Below are positions 50,903 through 59,766 of a stretch of 64,000 nt of DNA, one piece after another. The DNA comes from JALYYC01 sp963795805 (GTDB lineage Bacteria > Chloroflexota > Dormibacteria > CF-121). Position 1 is the first letter of the stretch, and each line of letters begins with the position of its first letter. Both the position numbers and the translations under genes were made by a program. Under the pieces are notes generated by a model. It saw only the letters and a list, made by a program, of their open reading frames with translations, had not been told where the DNA came from and searched no databases. The stretch is taken from positions 434,001 through 498,000 of the forward strand of contig CAWCIV010000004.1 in the NCBI GenBank assembly GCA_963795805.1, given 5' to 3'.

Positions 50903-52023
50903 AGTTCCTCGAGTACCAGGTCAAGGAGCGGTTCCGGTCGGCGGGGATCCCGGTCCCGGATGGCCGCGTTGCCAAAACCCCCGACGAGGTGGCGCTGGCG
51001 GCAGGGGCGCTCGGCCCGGTCGCGGTCAAGGCCCAGGTCCCGGTTGGCGGGCGAGGGAAGGCCGGCGGGATCAAGCTGGCGGCCACGGCCGCCGAGGCCA
51101 AGCGGGTCGGCGGCGAGATCCTGGGCATGACGATCAAAGGGTTTCGCGTCAAAGAGGTGCTCTGCGAGGTGGCCCAGGAGATCACGCGCGAGCTGTATCT
51201 CGGGCTCACCCTGGATCGCGACGCCCGCAAGCCGGTCCTGATCCTCAGCGCCCAGGGTGGCATGGAGATCGAGGAGGTGGCCGAGACACACCCCGAGGCG
51301 ATCGCGCGGCTCTACCCGGACCCGTGGCGTGGCCCACTCGGTTTCGAGATTCGTGACCTGATCTTCCGGGCCGGGCTCGGCCCCTTTCAGTCGCAGCTCA
51401 CCCCGGTCATCGGCAAGCTGTATGGCTTGGCGCGGTCCGTCGACGCGATCACGATCGAGATCAATCCCCTGGCGATCACGAGTGACGGCGGCCTGGTGGC
51501 GGCCGACGGCAAGCTCGAGATCGATGACAACGCGATCTACCGGCACAAGGACCTGCATGGCGCCGAGGAGTTCGACGAGGATCCGCTCGAGGCGGACGCC
51601 AAGCGTCGGAAGCTGACCTACGTTCGATTGGACGGATCGATCGGCGTCATCGGCAACGGTGCGGGGCTGGTGATGAACACGCTCGACCTGGTCCAGCGGG
51701 AAGGTGGAAAGGCCGCCAATTTCCTGGACGTCGGTGGCGGAGCCAAGGCCGAGGTCGTGCACAGCGCGCTCGAGCTGCTCGCGGGGGATCCGCATGTCAA
51801 AGGTATCCTGATCAACATCTTTGGCGGGATCACCCGCGGGGACGAGGTCGCCCGCGGCATCATCGACGCCACCCGCGACCTCAGCCTCACGCTCCCGCTG
51901 GTGGTGCGGATGACGGGGACGCGCGAGGAAGAAGGCCGGCAGATGCTGGCCGAAGCCGGGATCACGCCGGAGGCGACCGCCACCGGCGCCGCTCGGAGAA
52001 TCGTGGAGCTGGCGCGCGGATGA
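50899..52023 (+). CDS. sucC: Succinate-CoA ligase (ADP/GDP-forming) beta subunit
   Basis: With SucD, converts succinyl-CoA to succinate while making ATP or GTP. The 374-residue ATP-grasp protein begins MKFLEYQVKERFRSAGIPVPDG and has VKAQVPVGGRGKAGGIKLA, the metal-binding EINPLAIT, DGSIGVIGNGAGLVMNTLDLV and NIFGGITRGDEVARGI. GTG start overlaps pccB (GTGA); stop overlaps sucD (ATGA). In this operon it drains succinyl-CoA made by the mutase. Confidence 0.95.
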   Translation: MKFLEYQVKERFRSAGIPVPDGRVAKTPDEVALAAGALGPVAVKAQVPVGGRGKAGGIKLAATAAEAKRVGGEILGMTIKGFRVKEVLCEVAQEITRELYLGLTLDRDARKPVLILSAQGGMEIEEVAETHPEAIARLYPDPWRGPLGFEIRDLIFRAGLGPFQSQLTPVIGKLYGLARSVDAITIEINPLAITSDGGLVAADGKLEIDDNAIYRHKDLHGAEEFDEDPLEADAKRRKLTYVRLDGSIGVIGNGAGLVMNTLDLVQREGGKAANFLDVGGGAKAEVVHSALELLAGDPHVKGILINIFGGITRGDEVARGIIDATRDLSLTLPLVVRMTGTREEEGRQMLAEAGITPEATATGAARRIVELARG

Positions 52024-52919
52024 GCATTCTGCTTTCGAAGCAAAGCCGCGTCCTGGTGCAGGGCCTGACGGGTCGGGAGGGGAGCTTTCACACCGAGGCG
52101 ATGAAGGCCTACGGCACCTCCGTCGTCGCCGGAGTCAGTCCGGGCAAGGGCGGCACCTCGCATCTCGACGTACCCGTCTACGACACCGTCGCCGAGGCAC
52201 GCAAGCAGTCGGGCGCCGATGTGAGCGGCATCTTCGTGCCGGCTCCCTTCGCCGCCGACGCGATCATGGAGGCGGCGGCCGCCGGGATCGAACTGATCGT
52301 CTGCATCACGGAAGGGATTCCCCTGTACGACATGGTGCGGGCGCGCGCCTTCGTGGAGGACGCCGGGATCCGCCTGATTGGACCGAACTGTCCGGGCCTC
52401 GTCACCGCGGGCCAGGCGAAGGTCGGCATCATCCCCAACCACATCAACAAGGAAGGCTCGGTCGGCATCGTCTCCCGCAGCGGCACGCTGACCTACGAGG
52501 TGATCCAGGGATTGAGCCAGGCCGGGGTCGGGCAGACGACGTCAGTTGGAATCGGCGGCGATCCGATCCTCGGACTCTCCTTTCGGGAGGTCCTGTCGCT
52601 CTTCAAGGCCGACACGGCCACTCGCGCCGTTGTCATGATCGGCGAGATCGGCGGCAGTGACGAGGAGTTGGCGGCCGAGGAGATCATCGGTCCCGGTTTC
52701 GGGAAGCCAGTGATCGGCTTTATCAGCGGCCGGACCGCGCCGCCCGGCAAGCGGATGGGCCATGCCGGAGCCATCATCTCCGGGAACAAAGGGACCGCAA
52801 CGTCGAAAGTGGAGGCGCTGACGCGCGCGGGGGCGCAGGTCTGCGACACGATCGAAGAGGTGGTCGCCGCCGCCGCGGCCGCGATCGGCCGGACCGCCAC
52901 CCCAAGCACCCGCCGCTAG
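52020..52919 (+). CDS. sucD: Succinate-CoA ligase alpha subunit
   Basis: Carries the phospho-histidine and CoA site. 299 residues: VLVQGLTGREGSFHTEAMKAYGTSVVAGVSPGKGG (CoA-binding Rossmann fold), ITEGIPLYDMV, GPNCPGLVTAGQAKVGIIP, GIVSRSGTLTYE, IGGDPILG and the catalytic His in KRMGHAGAIISG. Last gene of the propionyl-CoA to succinate operon. Confidence 0.96.
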   Translation: MSILLSKQSRVLVQGLTGREGSFHTEAMKAYGTSVVAGVSPGKGGTSHLDVPVYDTVAEARKQSGADVSGIFVPAPFAADAIMEAAAAGIELIVCITEGIPLYDMVRARAFVEDAGIRLIGPNCPGLVTAGQAKVGIIPNHINKEGSVGIVSRSGTLTYEVIQGLSQAGVGQTTSVGIGGDPILGLSFREVLSLFKADTATRAVVMIGEIGGSDEELAAEEIIGPGFGKPVIGFISGRTAPPGKRMGHAGAIISGNKGTATSKVEALTRAGAQVCDTIEEVVAAAAAAIGRTATPSTRR

Positions 52920-52965
52920 ACGCGGCGCAGCAACCCGCCGGCGGAGACTAGCATCGCTGGAGGCG

Positions 52966-54399
52966 ATGCCCCGTCCACGTCGACGCCACCCCTGGAAACG
53001 CCGCGTGGGCATCGGGCTTCTCGTCGTGGTCGTCGCCCTCGTGATCGACGCCTACTGGCCGCCCGGAACGCTGACCGCGTCGGTGCCGGCGGCCCAGGCC
53101 CTGCCCGACGGGTCCTTGCCCTGGCTGCACACCGCGGGTGGCCGGATCGTCGACTCGTCCGGTCGCACTGTATTGCTACGCGGCTTCAACGTCGACGCGC
53201 TGGTCTCCTACCCGAGGGATCCGCCCGCGCCGCTCGACGAGGCCGACGCGACCCTGATGCAGCACGCGGGCTTCGACGTGGTCCGCCTGGGGATCGACTG
53301 GGCTCAGCTGGAACCGGCGCGTGGCCGGATGGACCAGCGCTATCTCGACCGGGTGGCGTCAGCCGTGGCCCTGCTCAATCGCCACGGGCTCTACGTTGTG
53401 CTCGACATGCACTTCCGGTTGGGCTGGAGCCCTCGCTTTGGGTACTCGGGCGCACCGGCCTGGGCCACCATCGGGGCCCCGACCTGGAACCCGCTGCCAC
53501 AATTCTCATGGAGCCCGTCGTTGATCCCGGCGGCGGCCGCCTCCGATCTTTACTTCTGGCTCTCCGATGACTGGAAGCATGACTTCTACCAGGCCTGGCA
53601 GGCGGTCGCCCGGCGGTTCTCGGATGATCCCGGGATCGCCGGGTACGACATCTTCAACGAAGCGCATCCGCTGCCTATCCCGCCCCGCATCTTCGAGAAG
53701 TCGTACCTCTGGCCCATGTTTGCGCACGCGATCGAGGCGATCGGCTCAGCGGATCCGAACCACCTCTTCTTTGTCGAAGGCATCCTCCTGCTCTCGCTCG
53801 ACACCGTGGTGGTGCATCTCAAGGCGCCGAACGTCGTCTACGGGACGCACCTCTACGAGGGCTCGTTGGTCCCCCCGTTCTGGACTGGCGATCCGAGTTT
53901 CCTCAACTCCAGGTTCCAGGAGCGGGCCGTCGAGGCGGCGGAGGTGCCGGCGCCGCTCTGGATCGGCGAGCTCGGCACTGACCTGACCCAGCCGGGCGCC
54001 CTCTCATACGCGGACGCCGCGCTGAACCGAATGGACGATCTCCGCATCGGCTGGGCCTGGTGGCAGTGGCGCGAGAACCGGTACTGGGGCATCGTTGACG
54101 CCGGTGGCCGGATCGTCAACCGGGATGCGCTGCGCCATCTCGCGCGGCCCTTTGTGGTCGCGGCGCCCAGCGGGGTCCACGCCGGCCGGGGGGATGGCGT
54201 GCAGGGACGGCTGGGGCTGCGGATCGACCGCTCGCACGCCGATCTCCCGGTTGTGGTGTCCTGGTCGGCTGCGAGCCTTGGCACCCCCGCCGCAACCGGA
54301 TCATGTGTCAAGAGCTCGACGTGGGACGCGAGCACGGCACGATTCACGCTCGAGCTCGACCCGACAGGAGGCTGCCAGGTCTCGGTTAGCGCTGCCTAG
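52966..54399 (+). CDS. Exported glycoside hydrolase family 5 (endoglycoceramidase-like)
   Basis: A membrane-anchored or secreted TIM-barrel glycosidase, 477 residues. N-terminal helix (GIGLLVVVVALVIDAYW) without a clear cleavage site. Substrate-side motif LRGFNVDALVSYP, then DVVRLGIDWAQLEPARG, the acid/base Glu232 in YDIFNEAHP, and nucleophile Glu335 in LWIGELGTDL; the C-terminal ~90 residues form a beta-sandwich. This layout is that of GH5 endoglycoceramidase-type enzymes, but true glycolipid activity is not shown. GGAGG lies 5 nt before the ATG. Confidence 0.88.
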   Translation: MPRPRRRHPWKRRVGIGLLVVVVALVIDAYWPPGTLTASVPAAQALPDGSLPWLHTAGGRIVDSSGRTVLLRGFNVDALVSYPRDPPAPLDEADATLMQHAGFDVVRLGIDWAQLEPARGRMDQRYLDRVASAVALLNRHGLYVVLDMHFRLGWSPRFGYSGAPAWATIGAPTWNPLPQFSWSPSLIPAAAASDLYFWLSDDWKHDFYQAWQAVARRFSDDPGIAGYDIFNEAHPLPIPPRIFEKSYLWPMFAHAIEAIGSADPNHLFFVEGILLLSLDTVVVHLKAPNVVYGTHLYEGSLVPPFWTGDPSFLNSRFQERAVEAAEVPAPLWIGELGTDLTQPGALSYADAALNRMDDLRIGWAWWQWRENRYWGIVDAGGRIVNRDALRHLARPFVVAAPSGVHAGRGDGVQGRLGLRIDRSHADLPVVVSWSAASLGTPAATGSCVKSSTWDASTARFTLELDPTGGCQVSVSAA

Positions 54400-54694
54400 T
54401 CTCGGTCCGGCGGGTCCAGAACGCCAGCCGGCGCTCGAACCGGCGCAACTCGGCGCGGAGGGCGACCAGGTCGGTCGAGACGATCTCGCGGGTCGCCGCC
54501 TTTTGGATGCTGTCGGTCATCGCCGATTCCGCGGTTTCGATCATCCGCCGCTTGACTTCTTTCAGCTCCCGGTAGACGGTGGCCCAGTGCCGGGCGTCAT
54601 CGAGGTCAGCCGCCTCGGGATCCTCGCCCTCGAGCAGGCGATCGGGATCGACCTCGGCCTCGGCGGCGCGCTCGTCAGACTGGGAAGACGCCAT
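54386..54694 (-). CDS. Small coiled-coil protein
   Basis: 102 residues, highly charged and helical. Acidic N-terminus (DERAAEAEVDPDRLLEGEDPEAADLDDA), then a long heptad-like helix (VYRELKEVKRRMIETAESAM, ALRAELRRFERRLAFW). The start lies inside the 3' end of the carboxyltransferase gene (20-base overlap), so it is co-transcribed. Size and charge resemble the small epsilon-type subunits seen beside acyl-CoA carboxylase beta subunits, but I see no defining motif. Overlaps convergently with the GH5 gene by 14 bases. Confidence 0.55.
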   Translation of the reverse strand: MASSQSDERAAEAEVDPDRLLEGEDPEAADLDDARHWATVYRELKEVKRRMIETAESAMTDSIQKAATREIVSTDLVALRAELRRFERRLAFWTRRTETRQR

Positions 54695-56228
54695 GCTTGC
54701 GGTTGACCCGTGGACGCCGGCTGGTCGCGTAGAGGGCGAAGCGGGCCGCCAGCTCCGTGCGCAGCTGCGTGGGCGCGAGGACCGCGTCCACGATGAGATC
54801 GGACGCCAGGCGGTAGAGGTCGATGTCTTCTCGGTACTCGTCCTGGAGCTTCTTGACATAGGCGGGGCGTTCGGCCTCGGGAAGTTCCTGGATCTTGTTG
54901 TAGAAGACGGCATTGACCGCAGCGCTCGGACCCATCACCCCGATCATCGCGGTCGGCAACGCGAGGGTGGCGTTCCCCTCGAATGCCGGACCGGACATGG
55001 CGTAGAGGCCCGCGCCGTAGGCCTTGCGCACGATCACCGAGACCTTGGGGACGGTCGCCTCCGAAACGGCCGCGATCATCTTGGCCCCGTGGCGGATGAT
55101 GCCCTGGCGCTCAACGGCGGTGCCGATCATGAACCCCGGGACGTCGGCCAGGAAGAGGAGCGGGATATTGAAGGCGTCGCAGAGCCAGATGAAGCGGGCT
55201 GCCTTGTCGGCGGAGTCCACGAACAGGATGCCGCCCTTCATCATCGGTTGATTGGCGAGGATGCCGATCACACGGCCGTCGATCCGGGCGAACCCGCAGA
55301 TGATCTCGCGCGCGAACAGTTTCTTGATCTCGAGGAAGCTGCCGTCGTCGACGATCCCGTCGATCAGGTGCTGCATGTTGAAGGCGCGTCCCTCTTCCGC
55401 CGGGACCAGGGTCGTCAGGTCCACGGTCGGGTGCGGCATTGACGGCGGCCGCATCAACGGCACCTCGGTGCTGTTCTGCGGGAAATAGCTGAGATAGCGA
55501 CGACCCCAGTCGATCGCCTCCTCGTCCGATGCCACGAGGACGTCGCCGCATCCGCTCTGCTCGCAGTGCATCCGCGCGCCGCCCATCTCTTCCAGGCTGA
55601 CCTTCTCGCCGATCACCATCTCGGCCATGCGCGGCGAGCCGAGGTACATGCTGGCGTGCCCTTCGACCATAACCGTGACGTCGCAGAACGCCGGGATGTA
55701 GGCGCCGCCGGCGGCCGAGGGACCAAACAGGAGGCAGATCTGGGGCACGACCCCGGAAAGCTGGACCTCCTGGTAGAAGATGCGTCCGGCGTGGCGTCGG
55801 CCCGGGAACATCTGGACCTGATCGGTGATGCGGGCGCCGGCGGAGTCGACGAGGTAGAAGATCGGGACCCGCAGGCGTTCAGCCGTCTCCTGGATGCGGA
55901 TGATCTTTTCGACGGTTCGCGGACCCCAGGAGCCAGCCTTGACCGTCGGGTCGTTGGCCATGACGCACACCGTCCGTCCCTCGATCTGACCGACGACCGT
56001 GACGACGCCGTCGGCCCCATAGCCGGGCTCCTCGCTGTGCGCCAGCAGTCCGTCCTCGACCTGGAAATCCGGATCGAGAAGAAGCTCGAGTCGCCGGCGT
56101 ACCGGCAGCTTCCCTTCGCTTTTGAGCTTTTCGACGTGGCGAGCTGGGCCACCCGCCCGCGCGGCATTGACCCGTGACCCGAGATCGGTGGATGTCGCTC
56201 CGGGTACCTGCGGGTCGGCAGCGCTCAC
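54675..56228 (-). CDS. Acyl-CoA carboxyltransferase (methylcrotonyl/propionyl-type beta subunit)
   Basis: A second carboxyltransferase, 517 residues from GTG 56228. Motifs: HVEKLKSEGKLPVRRRLELLLDPDF, GADGVVTVVGQIEGRTVCVMANDPTVKAGSWGPRTVEKIIR, LVDSAGARITDQVQMFPGRRHAGRIFYQEV, GPSAAGGAYIPAFCD and FLADVPGFMIGTAVERQGIIRHGAKMIAA. The PGRRHAGRIFYQ stretch is typical of methylcrotonyl- or geranyl-CoA-type and of short branched acyl carboxylases rather than acetyl-CoA carboxylase. No alpha subunit nearby. The longer upstream frame overlaps the thiolase gene and is rejected; TATACT lies 6 nt before GTG 56228. Confidence 0.9.
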   Translation of the reverse strand: MSAADPQVPGATSTDLGSRVNAARAGGPARHVEKLKSEGKLPVRRRLELLLDPDFQVEDGLLAHSEEPGYGADGVVTVVGQIEGRTVCVMANDPTVKAGSWGPRTVEKIIRIQETAERLRVPIFYLVDSAGARITDQVQMFPGRRHAGRIFYQEVQLSGVVPQICLLFGPSAAGGAYIPAFCDVTVMVEGHASMYLGSPRMAEMVIGEKVSLEEMGGARMHCEQSGCGDVLVASDEEAIDWGRRYLSYFPQNSTEVPLMRPPSMPHPTVDLTTLVPAEEGRAFNMQHLIDGIVDDGSFLEIKKLFAREIICGFARIDGRVIGILANQPMMKGGILFVDSADKAARFIWLCDAFNIPLLFLADVPGFMIGTAVERQGIIRHGAKMIAAVSEATVPKVSVIVRKAYGAGLYAMSGPAFEGNATLALPTAMIGVMGPSAAVNAVFYNKIQELPEAERPAYVKKLQDEYREDIDLYRLASDLIVDAVLAPTQLRTELAARFALYATSRRPRVNRKHGVFPV

Positions 56229-56234
56229 GCAAGC

Positions 56235-56282
56235 AGTATATGGGCCGAGATTTCGCTGATTGTGGCGTGGCCTGCCTAGAAT
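56235..56282. promoter_or_regulatory. Divergent pair of leaderless promoters
   Basis: In the 60-bp gap, TATACT on the minus strand (56240-56235) ends 6 nt before GTG 56228, and TAGAAT on the plus strand (56277-56282) ends 6 nt before GTG 56289. Neither gene has a Shine-Dalgarno. Identical spacing on both sides supports both starts. Confidence 0.6.
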
Positions 56283-56288
56283 GAGTTC

Positions 56289-57473
56289 GTGGAGGACGTC
56301 GTGCTGGTCGCGGCCGCCAGGACGCCATTCGGCAAGCTGGGCGGGGGCCTCTCCTCCGTGAAAGCGCCCGACCTCGGCGCCGCCGTCATCCGCGAAGTCC
56401 TCGACCGGGCGCACGTGCCCGGCGGAGAGGTCGACCAGGTGCTCATGGGCACCGTGTTGACCGCCGGGATGGGGCAGATTCCTGCGCGGCAGGCCGCCAT
56501 CCGGGCCGGACTGCCCACGACCGTCTCGGCCTTAACGGTCAACAAGGTCTGCGCCTCGTCGCTCAAAGCCGTCAACCTCGGGGCTCTGCTGATCCGCAAC
56601 GGCGATGCCAATGTCGTGGTCGCGGGTGGCATGGAGAGCATGAGCCAGGCGCCATATCTCCTCGAGAAGGCGCGCTTCGGCTACCGCCTGGGCGACGGCT
56701 CGCTGATGGACAGCATGGTCCACGACGGTTTGATCGATCCAGCCAACGGCTGCCACATGGCGGTCGAGGGAAGCAACGTGGCCCGCGAGTTCGAGGTCTC
56801 GCGGGAGCGCCAGGACGCCTATGCGTACCAGAGCCAGCGGCGCTACGCCGCGGCGCTGGCCGCCGGCCACCTTCGCGACGAACTGGTTGCGGTCACGGTT
56901 CCCGGCCTCAAGGGTGAGACGACGGTCGCGGCGGACGAACAGCCTCGACCCGACACCACGCTCGAGGGCCTGGCCAAGCTAAAGCCCGTCTTCCAGCCGG
57001 AGGGCACGGTCACCGCGGGCAACGCGCCAGGCGTCAACGATGGCGCGACCGCGATCCTGCTGATGAACGGGCGCGAGGCGCGCCGCCGTGAGCTGCCGGT
57101 CCTTGCCGAGTGGGTGGCCTACGGTGAGTCGGCCGCCGACACCCCCTACCTGGCGACGGTGCCGGCCTCGTCCATCCAGGCGGCGCTCAAGAAGGCGGGG
57201 CTGCGCGTCAACGACATGGACCTCTTGGAAATCAACGAGGCATTTGCCGCGGTCGCCTGCACCGCCCGAGACCTGCTCGGCGTGGACGAAGAGCGCGTCA
57301 ACGTCGACGGGGGGGCGCTGGCGGTCGGCCACCCGATCGGCGCGTCCGGTGCCCGCATCCTGATGCACCTGGTGTACGCGCTGCGGCGCCGGGGCGGCCG
57401 CTTCGGCGCCGCCGGCATCTGTTCCGGCATGGCGCAAGGCGAAGCGACGATCGTCCGGATCCCCGCCCCGTGA
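56289..57473 (+). CDS. Acetyl-CoA C-acetyltransferase (thiolase)
   Basis: Thiolytic cleavage of acetoacetyl/3-ketoacyl-CoA or condensation of two acetyl-CoA. 394 residues: acyl-accepting Cys88 in NKVCASSLKAV, GGMESMSQAPYLL, NEAFAAV, GHPIGASGARILMHL (catalytic His) and the second Cys in ICSGMAQGEA. It begins a run of four overlapping fatty-acid oxidation genes. Could equally serve polyhydroxyalkanoate or branched-chain metabolism; no synthase is seen. Confidence 0.94.
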   Translation: MEDVVLVAAARTPFGKLGGGLSSVKAPDLGAAVIREVLDRAHVPGGEVDQVLMGTVLTAGMGQIPARQAAIRAGLPTTVSALTVNKVCASSLKAVNLGALLIRNGDANVVVAGGMESMSQAPYLLEKARFGYRLGDGSLMDSMVHDGLIDPANGCHMAVEGSNVAREFEVSRERQDAYAYQSQRRYAAALAAGHLRDELVAVTVPGLKGETTVAADEQPRPDTTLEGLAKLKPVFQPEGTVTAGNAPGVNDGATAILLMNGREARRRELPVLAEWVAYGESAADTPYLATVPASSIQAALKKAGLRVNDMDLLEINEAFAAVACTARDLLGVDEERVNVDGGALAVGHPIGASGARILMHLVYALRRRGGRFGAAGICSGMAQGEATIVRIPAP

Positions 57474-58612
57474 ACCTCGCCCTGTCCGCCGAGCAGGAGG
57501 AGATCCGCCGGCTCGCCAGGGACTTCGCCGAACGCGAGGTCAAGCCACGGGCCGAGGCGATCGACCACAACATCGAGTTTCCGCATGACCTGGTCGAGAA
57601 GGCCGCGGCGCTGGGATTGCTTGGGATGCTCGTCCCGGAGGCCTTCGGAGGTGCGGGGCTGGACCACGTGTCGTTTGCCGTCTTCATCGAGGAGGTGGCG
57701 AAATACAGCGCCAGCACGGCGGTCATCGTCGACGTGCACACCTCGGTCGGAAGCGAGCCGATCGTGCTCTTCGGGTCGGACGAGCAGAAACGTCGCTGGC
57801 TCCCGGAGCTCGCCAGGGGCACGATGCTGGCGGCCTTCGCCCTGACCGAGCCCGATGCCGGATCAGACGCCGCCCATCTGAAGACCGCGGCCGTCCGTCG
57901 CGGTGACGTCTACCTCCTCAATGGCAGCAAGATCTTCATCACGAACGCGGGCGAGGCGGGCTGCTACATCGTGCTGGCCAGTACCCGTCCCGGGTCCGGC
58001 GCGGAAGGGGTCACCGCCTTCATCGTGCGGGGCGACAATCCCGGACTGACGGTCTCACAGCCCTTCAAGAAGATGGGCCTCAACGGCTCGGCGATCGCCG
58101 AGGTCTTCCTCAACGACTGCGAGGTCCCGACGGCGGATCGGTTGGGTGACGAGGGCCAGGGCTTTCGGATCGCGATGCGCGCGCTGGACAGCGGCCGGAT
58201 CGGGATCAGCGCCCAGGCGGTCGGCCTGGCCCAGGGAGCGCTCGACGACGCGATCGCCTACGCCGGCGAGCGGAAGCAGTTTGGCAAACCGATCAGTGAG
58301 CTGCAAACGATTCAGAACAAGATCGCCGACATGGCGGTCAAGGTTCGGGCGGCGCGTTGGATGACCTGGAACGCGGCTGCCCGCTGCGATGCGGGCCTCC
58401 CGTTTACCAAAGAGGCATCGATGGCGAAACTCTATGCAACCGACTCCGCGATGGAGGTCACGCTCGAGGCGCTGCAGGTGTTTGGCGGCTATGGCTACCT
58501 CGAGGAATATCCGATGGCGCGGCGCGTGCGCGACGCCAAGGCATGCCAGATCTATGAAGGGACCAACCAGATCCAGCGGATCGTGATCGCGCGCGAGGTC
58601 CTATCCGCCTGA
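57470..58612 (+). CDS. Acyl-CoA dehydrogenase (first copy)
   Basis: FAD-dependent alpha,beta-dehydrogenation of acyl-CoA, passing electrons to ETF. 380 residues: LVPEAFGGAGLDHVSFAVFIEEVAKY, AFALTEPDAGSDAAHLKTAAVRRGD (signature 1), KIFITNAGEAG, GQGFRIAMRALDSGRIGISAQAVGLAQGALDDAIAYAGERKQFGKPISE, and the catalytic Glu in IYEGTNQIQRIVIAREV. Short-chain/butyryl-type by overall pattern. GTG overlaps the thiolase stop; the stop overlaps the next dehydrogenase. Confidence 0.95.
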   Translation: MNLALSAEQEEIRRLARDFAEREVKPRAEAIDHNIEFPHDLVEKAAALGLLGMLVPEAFGGAGLDHVSFAVFIEEVAKYSASTAVIVDVHTSVGSEPIVLFGSDEQKRRWLPELARGTMLAAFALTEPDAGSDAAHLKTAAVRRGDVYLLNGSKIFITNAGEAGCYIVLASTRPGSGAEGVTAFIVRGDNPGLTVSQPFKKMGLNGSAIAEVFLNDCEVPTADRLGDEGQGFRIAMRALDSGRIGISAQAVGLAQGALDDAIAYAGERKQFGKPISELQTIQNKIADMAVKVRAARWMTWNAAARCDAGLPFTKEASMAKLYATDSAMEVTLEALQVFGGYGYLEEYPMARRVRDAKACQIYEGTNQIQRIVIAREVLSA

Positions 58613-59763
58613 TGAACTTCGCGCTCACGCCGGAGCAAGAGCAGATCCGGTCGATGGTCCACGACCTTTGCCTCGAGCGCGTCGAGCCGAGGGCGGCGGC
58701 GATCGACGAGTCGGGGGAATTCCCCTGGGACATCAAGGACCTCTTCGCCGAGCACGACATCCTCGGGATCCCCTTTACGCCCGAGTACGGCGGGGTGAGC
58801 GGCAGCGCCGTGACCCTGATCGTCGCGATCGAGGAGATCAGTCGGTTCTGTGCCACCTCCTCGCTCATCCTGAGCGTCCAATCGCTCGGCAGCCTGCCCA
58901 TCTGGCTGGGCGGGACGGAGGAGCAGAAACGTAAGTACCTTCCGCCGCTCGCGGCGGGGAAACAGCTGGCCGCCTTCGCGCTGACCGAGCCCGGTTCGGG
59001 CTCGGACGCCGGCGGGATGCGGACGCGCGCCATCAAGCATGGCGATAGCTACGTCGTCAACGGCTCCAAGACGTTCATTACCGGCGGCAGCGTGGCCGAT
59101 ACCATCGTCCTCTTCGCGCGGACCGATCAGGACGGCGAGGCGCCGGCGCGCAACATCTCCGCGTTCATCGTCGAGAAGACCATGCCTGGCTTCCGCGTCG
59201 GCAAGCTGGAAAAGAAGCTGGGGATCCGCGGCTCGCCGACCGCCCAGCTGTTTTTCGATGAGCTCGTCGTGCCGGAGACGAACCGAATCGGGCGCGAAGG
59301 CGACGGTTTCAAGCTCGCCATGCGGGTCCTCGATCACTCCCGGCCCGGGATCGCCGCGCAGGCGCTGGGGATTGCCGGCGGAGCCTTCGACCTCGCCCGG
59401 CGTTATGCCAGGGAACGCCGGCAGTTCGGCAAATCGATCGCCGAGTTCCAGGGAATGCAATTCATGCTCGCCGACATGGCGACGCAGGTCGAAGCGGCCC
59501 GGGTTCTGACGTACGCCGCCGGCGACGCGATCGACCGGGGGCTGCCAGACATCAGCGTCAGTTCCGCGATCGCCAAGTTGGCGGCGTCGGACATCGCCAT
59601 GCGCGTCACGACGGATGCGGTCCAGGTGCTCGGCGGCTACGGGTACCTTCGGGAGTTTGCGGCCGAGCGGATGATGCGGGATGCGAAGATCACCCAGATT
59701 TACGAAGGAACGAACGAGATCCAGCGGTTCGTGATCGCCCGTGGATTGCTAAAGGAGAAATAA
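58612..59763 (+). CDS. Acyl-CoA dehydrogenase (second copy)
   Basis: 383 residues, same fold as the upstream gene but clearly diverged: FTPEYGGVSGSAVTLIVAIEEISRFCATSSLIL, AFALTEPGSGSDAGGMRTRAIKHGDSYVVNGSKTFITGGSVADTIVLFART, DHSRPGIAAQALGIAGGAFDLARRYARERRQFGKSIAEFQGMQ, catalytic Glu in IYEGTNEIQRFVIARGLL. The divergence suggests a different chain length or branched substrate, not a recent duplicate. TGATG overlap with the preceding gene. Confidence 0.95.
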   Translation: MNFALTPEQEQIRSMVHDLCLERVEPRAAAIDESGEFPWDIKDLFAEHDILGIPFTPEYGGVSGSAVTLIVAIEEISRFCATSSLILSVQSLGSLPIWLGGTEEQKRKYLPPLAAGKQLAAFALTEPGSGSDAGGMRTRAIKHGDSYVVNGSKTFITGGSVADTIVLFARTDQDGEAPARNISAFIVEKTMPGFRVGKLEKKLGIRGSPTAQLFFDELVVPETNRIGREGDGFKLAMRVLDHSRPGIAAQALGIAGGAFDLARRYARERRQFGKSIAEFQGMQFMLADMATQVEAARVLTYAAGDAIDRGLPDISVSSAIAKLAASDIAMRVTTDAVQVLGGYGYLREFAAERMMRDAKITQIYEGTNEIQRFVIARGLLKEK

Positions 59764-59766
59764 CGA

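Noticed and set aside
56229..56414. N-terminal extension of the minus-strand carboxyltransferase
   Set aside because: It overlaps the thiolase gene and lacks family similarity; GTG 56228 with TATACT upstream is better.
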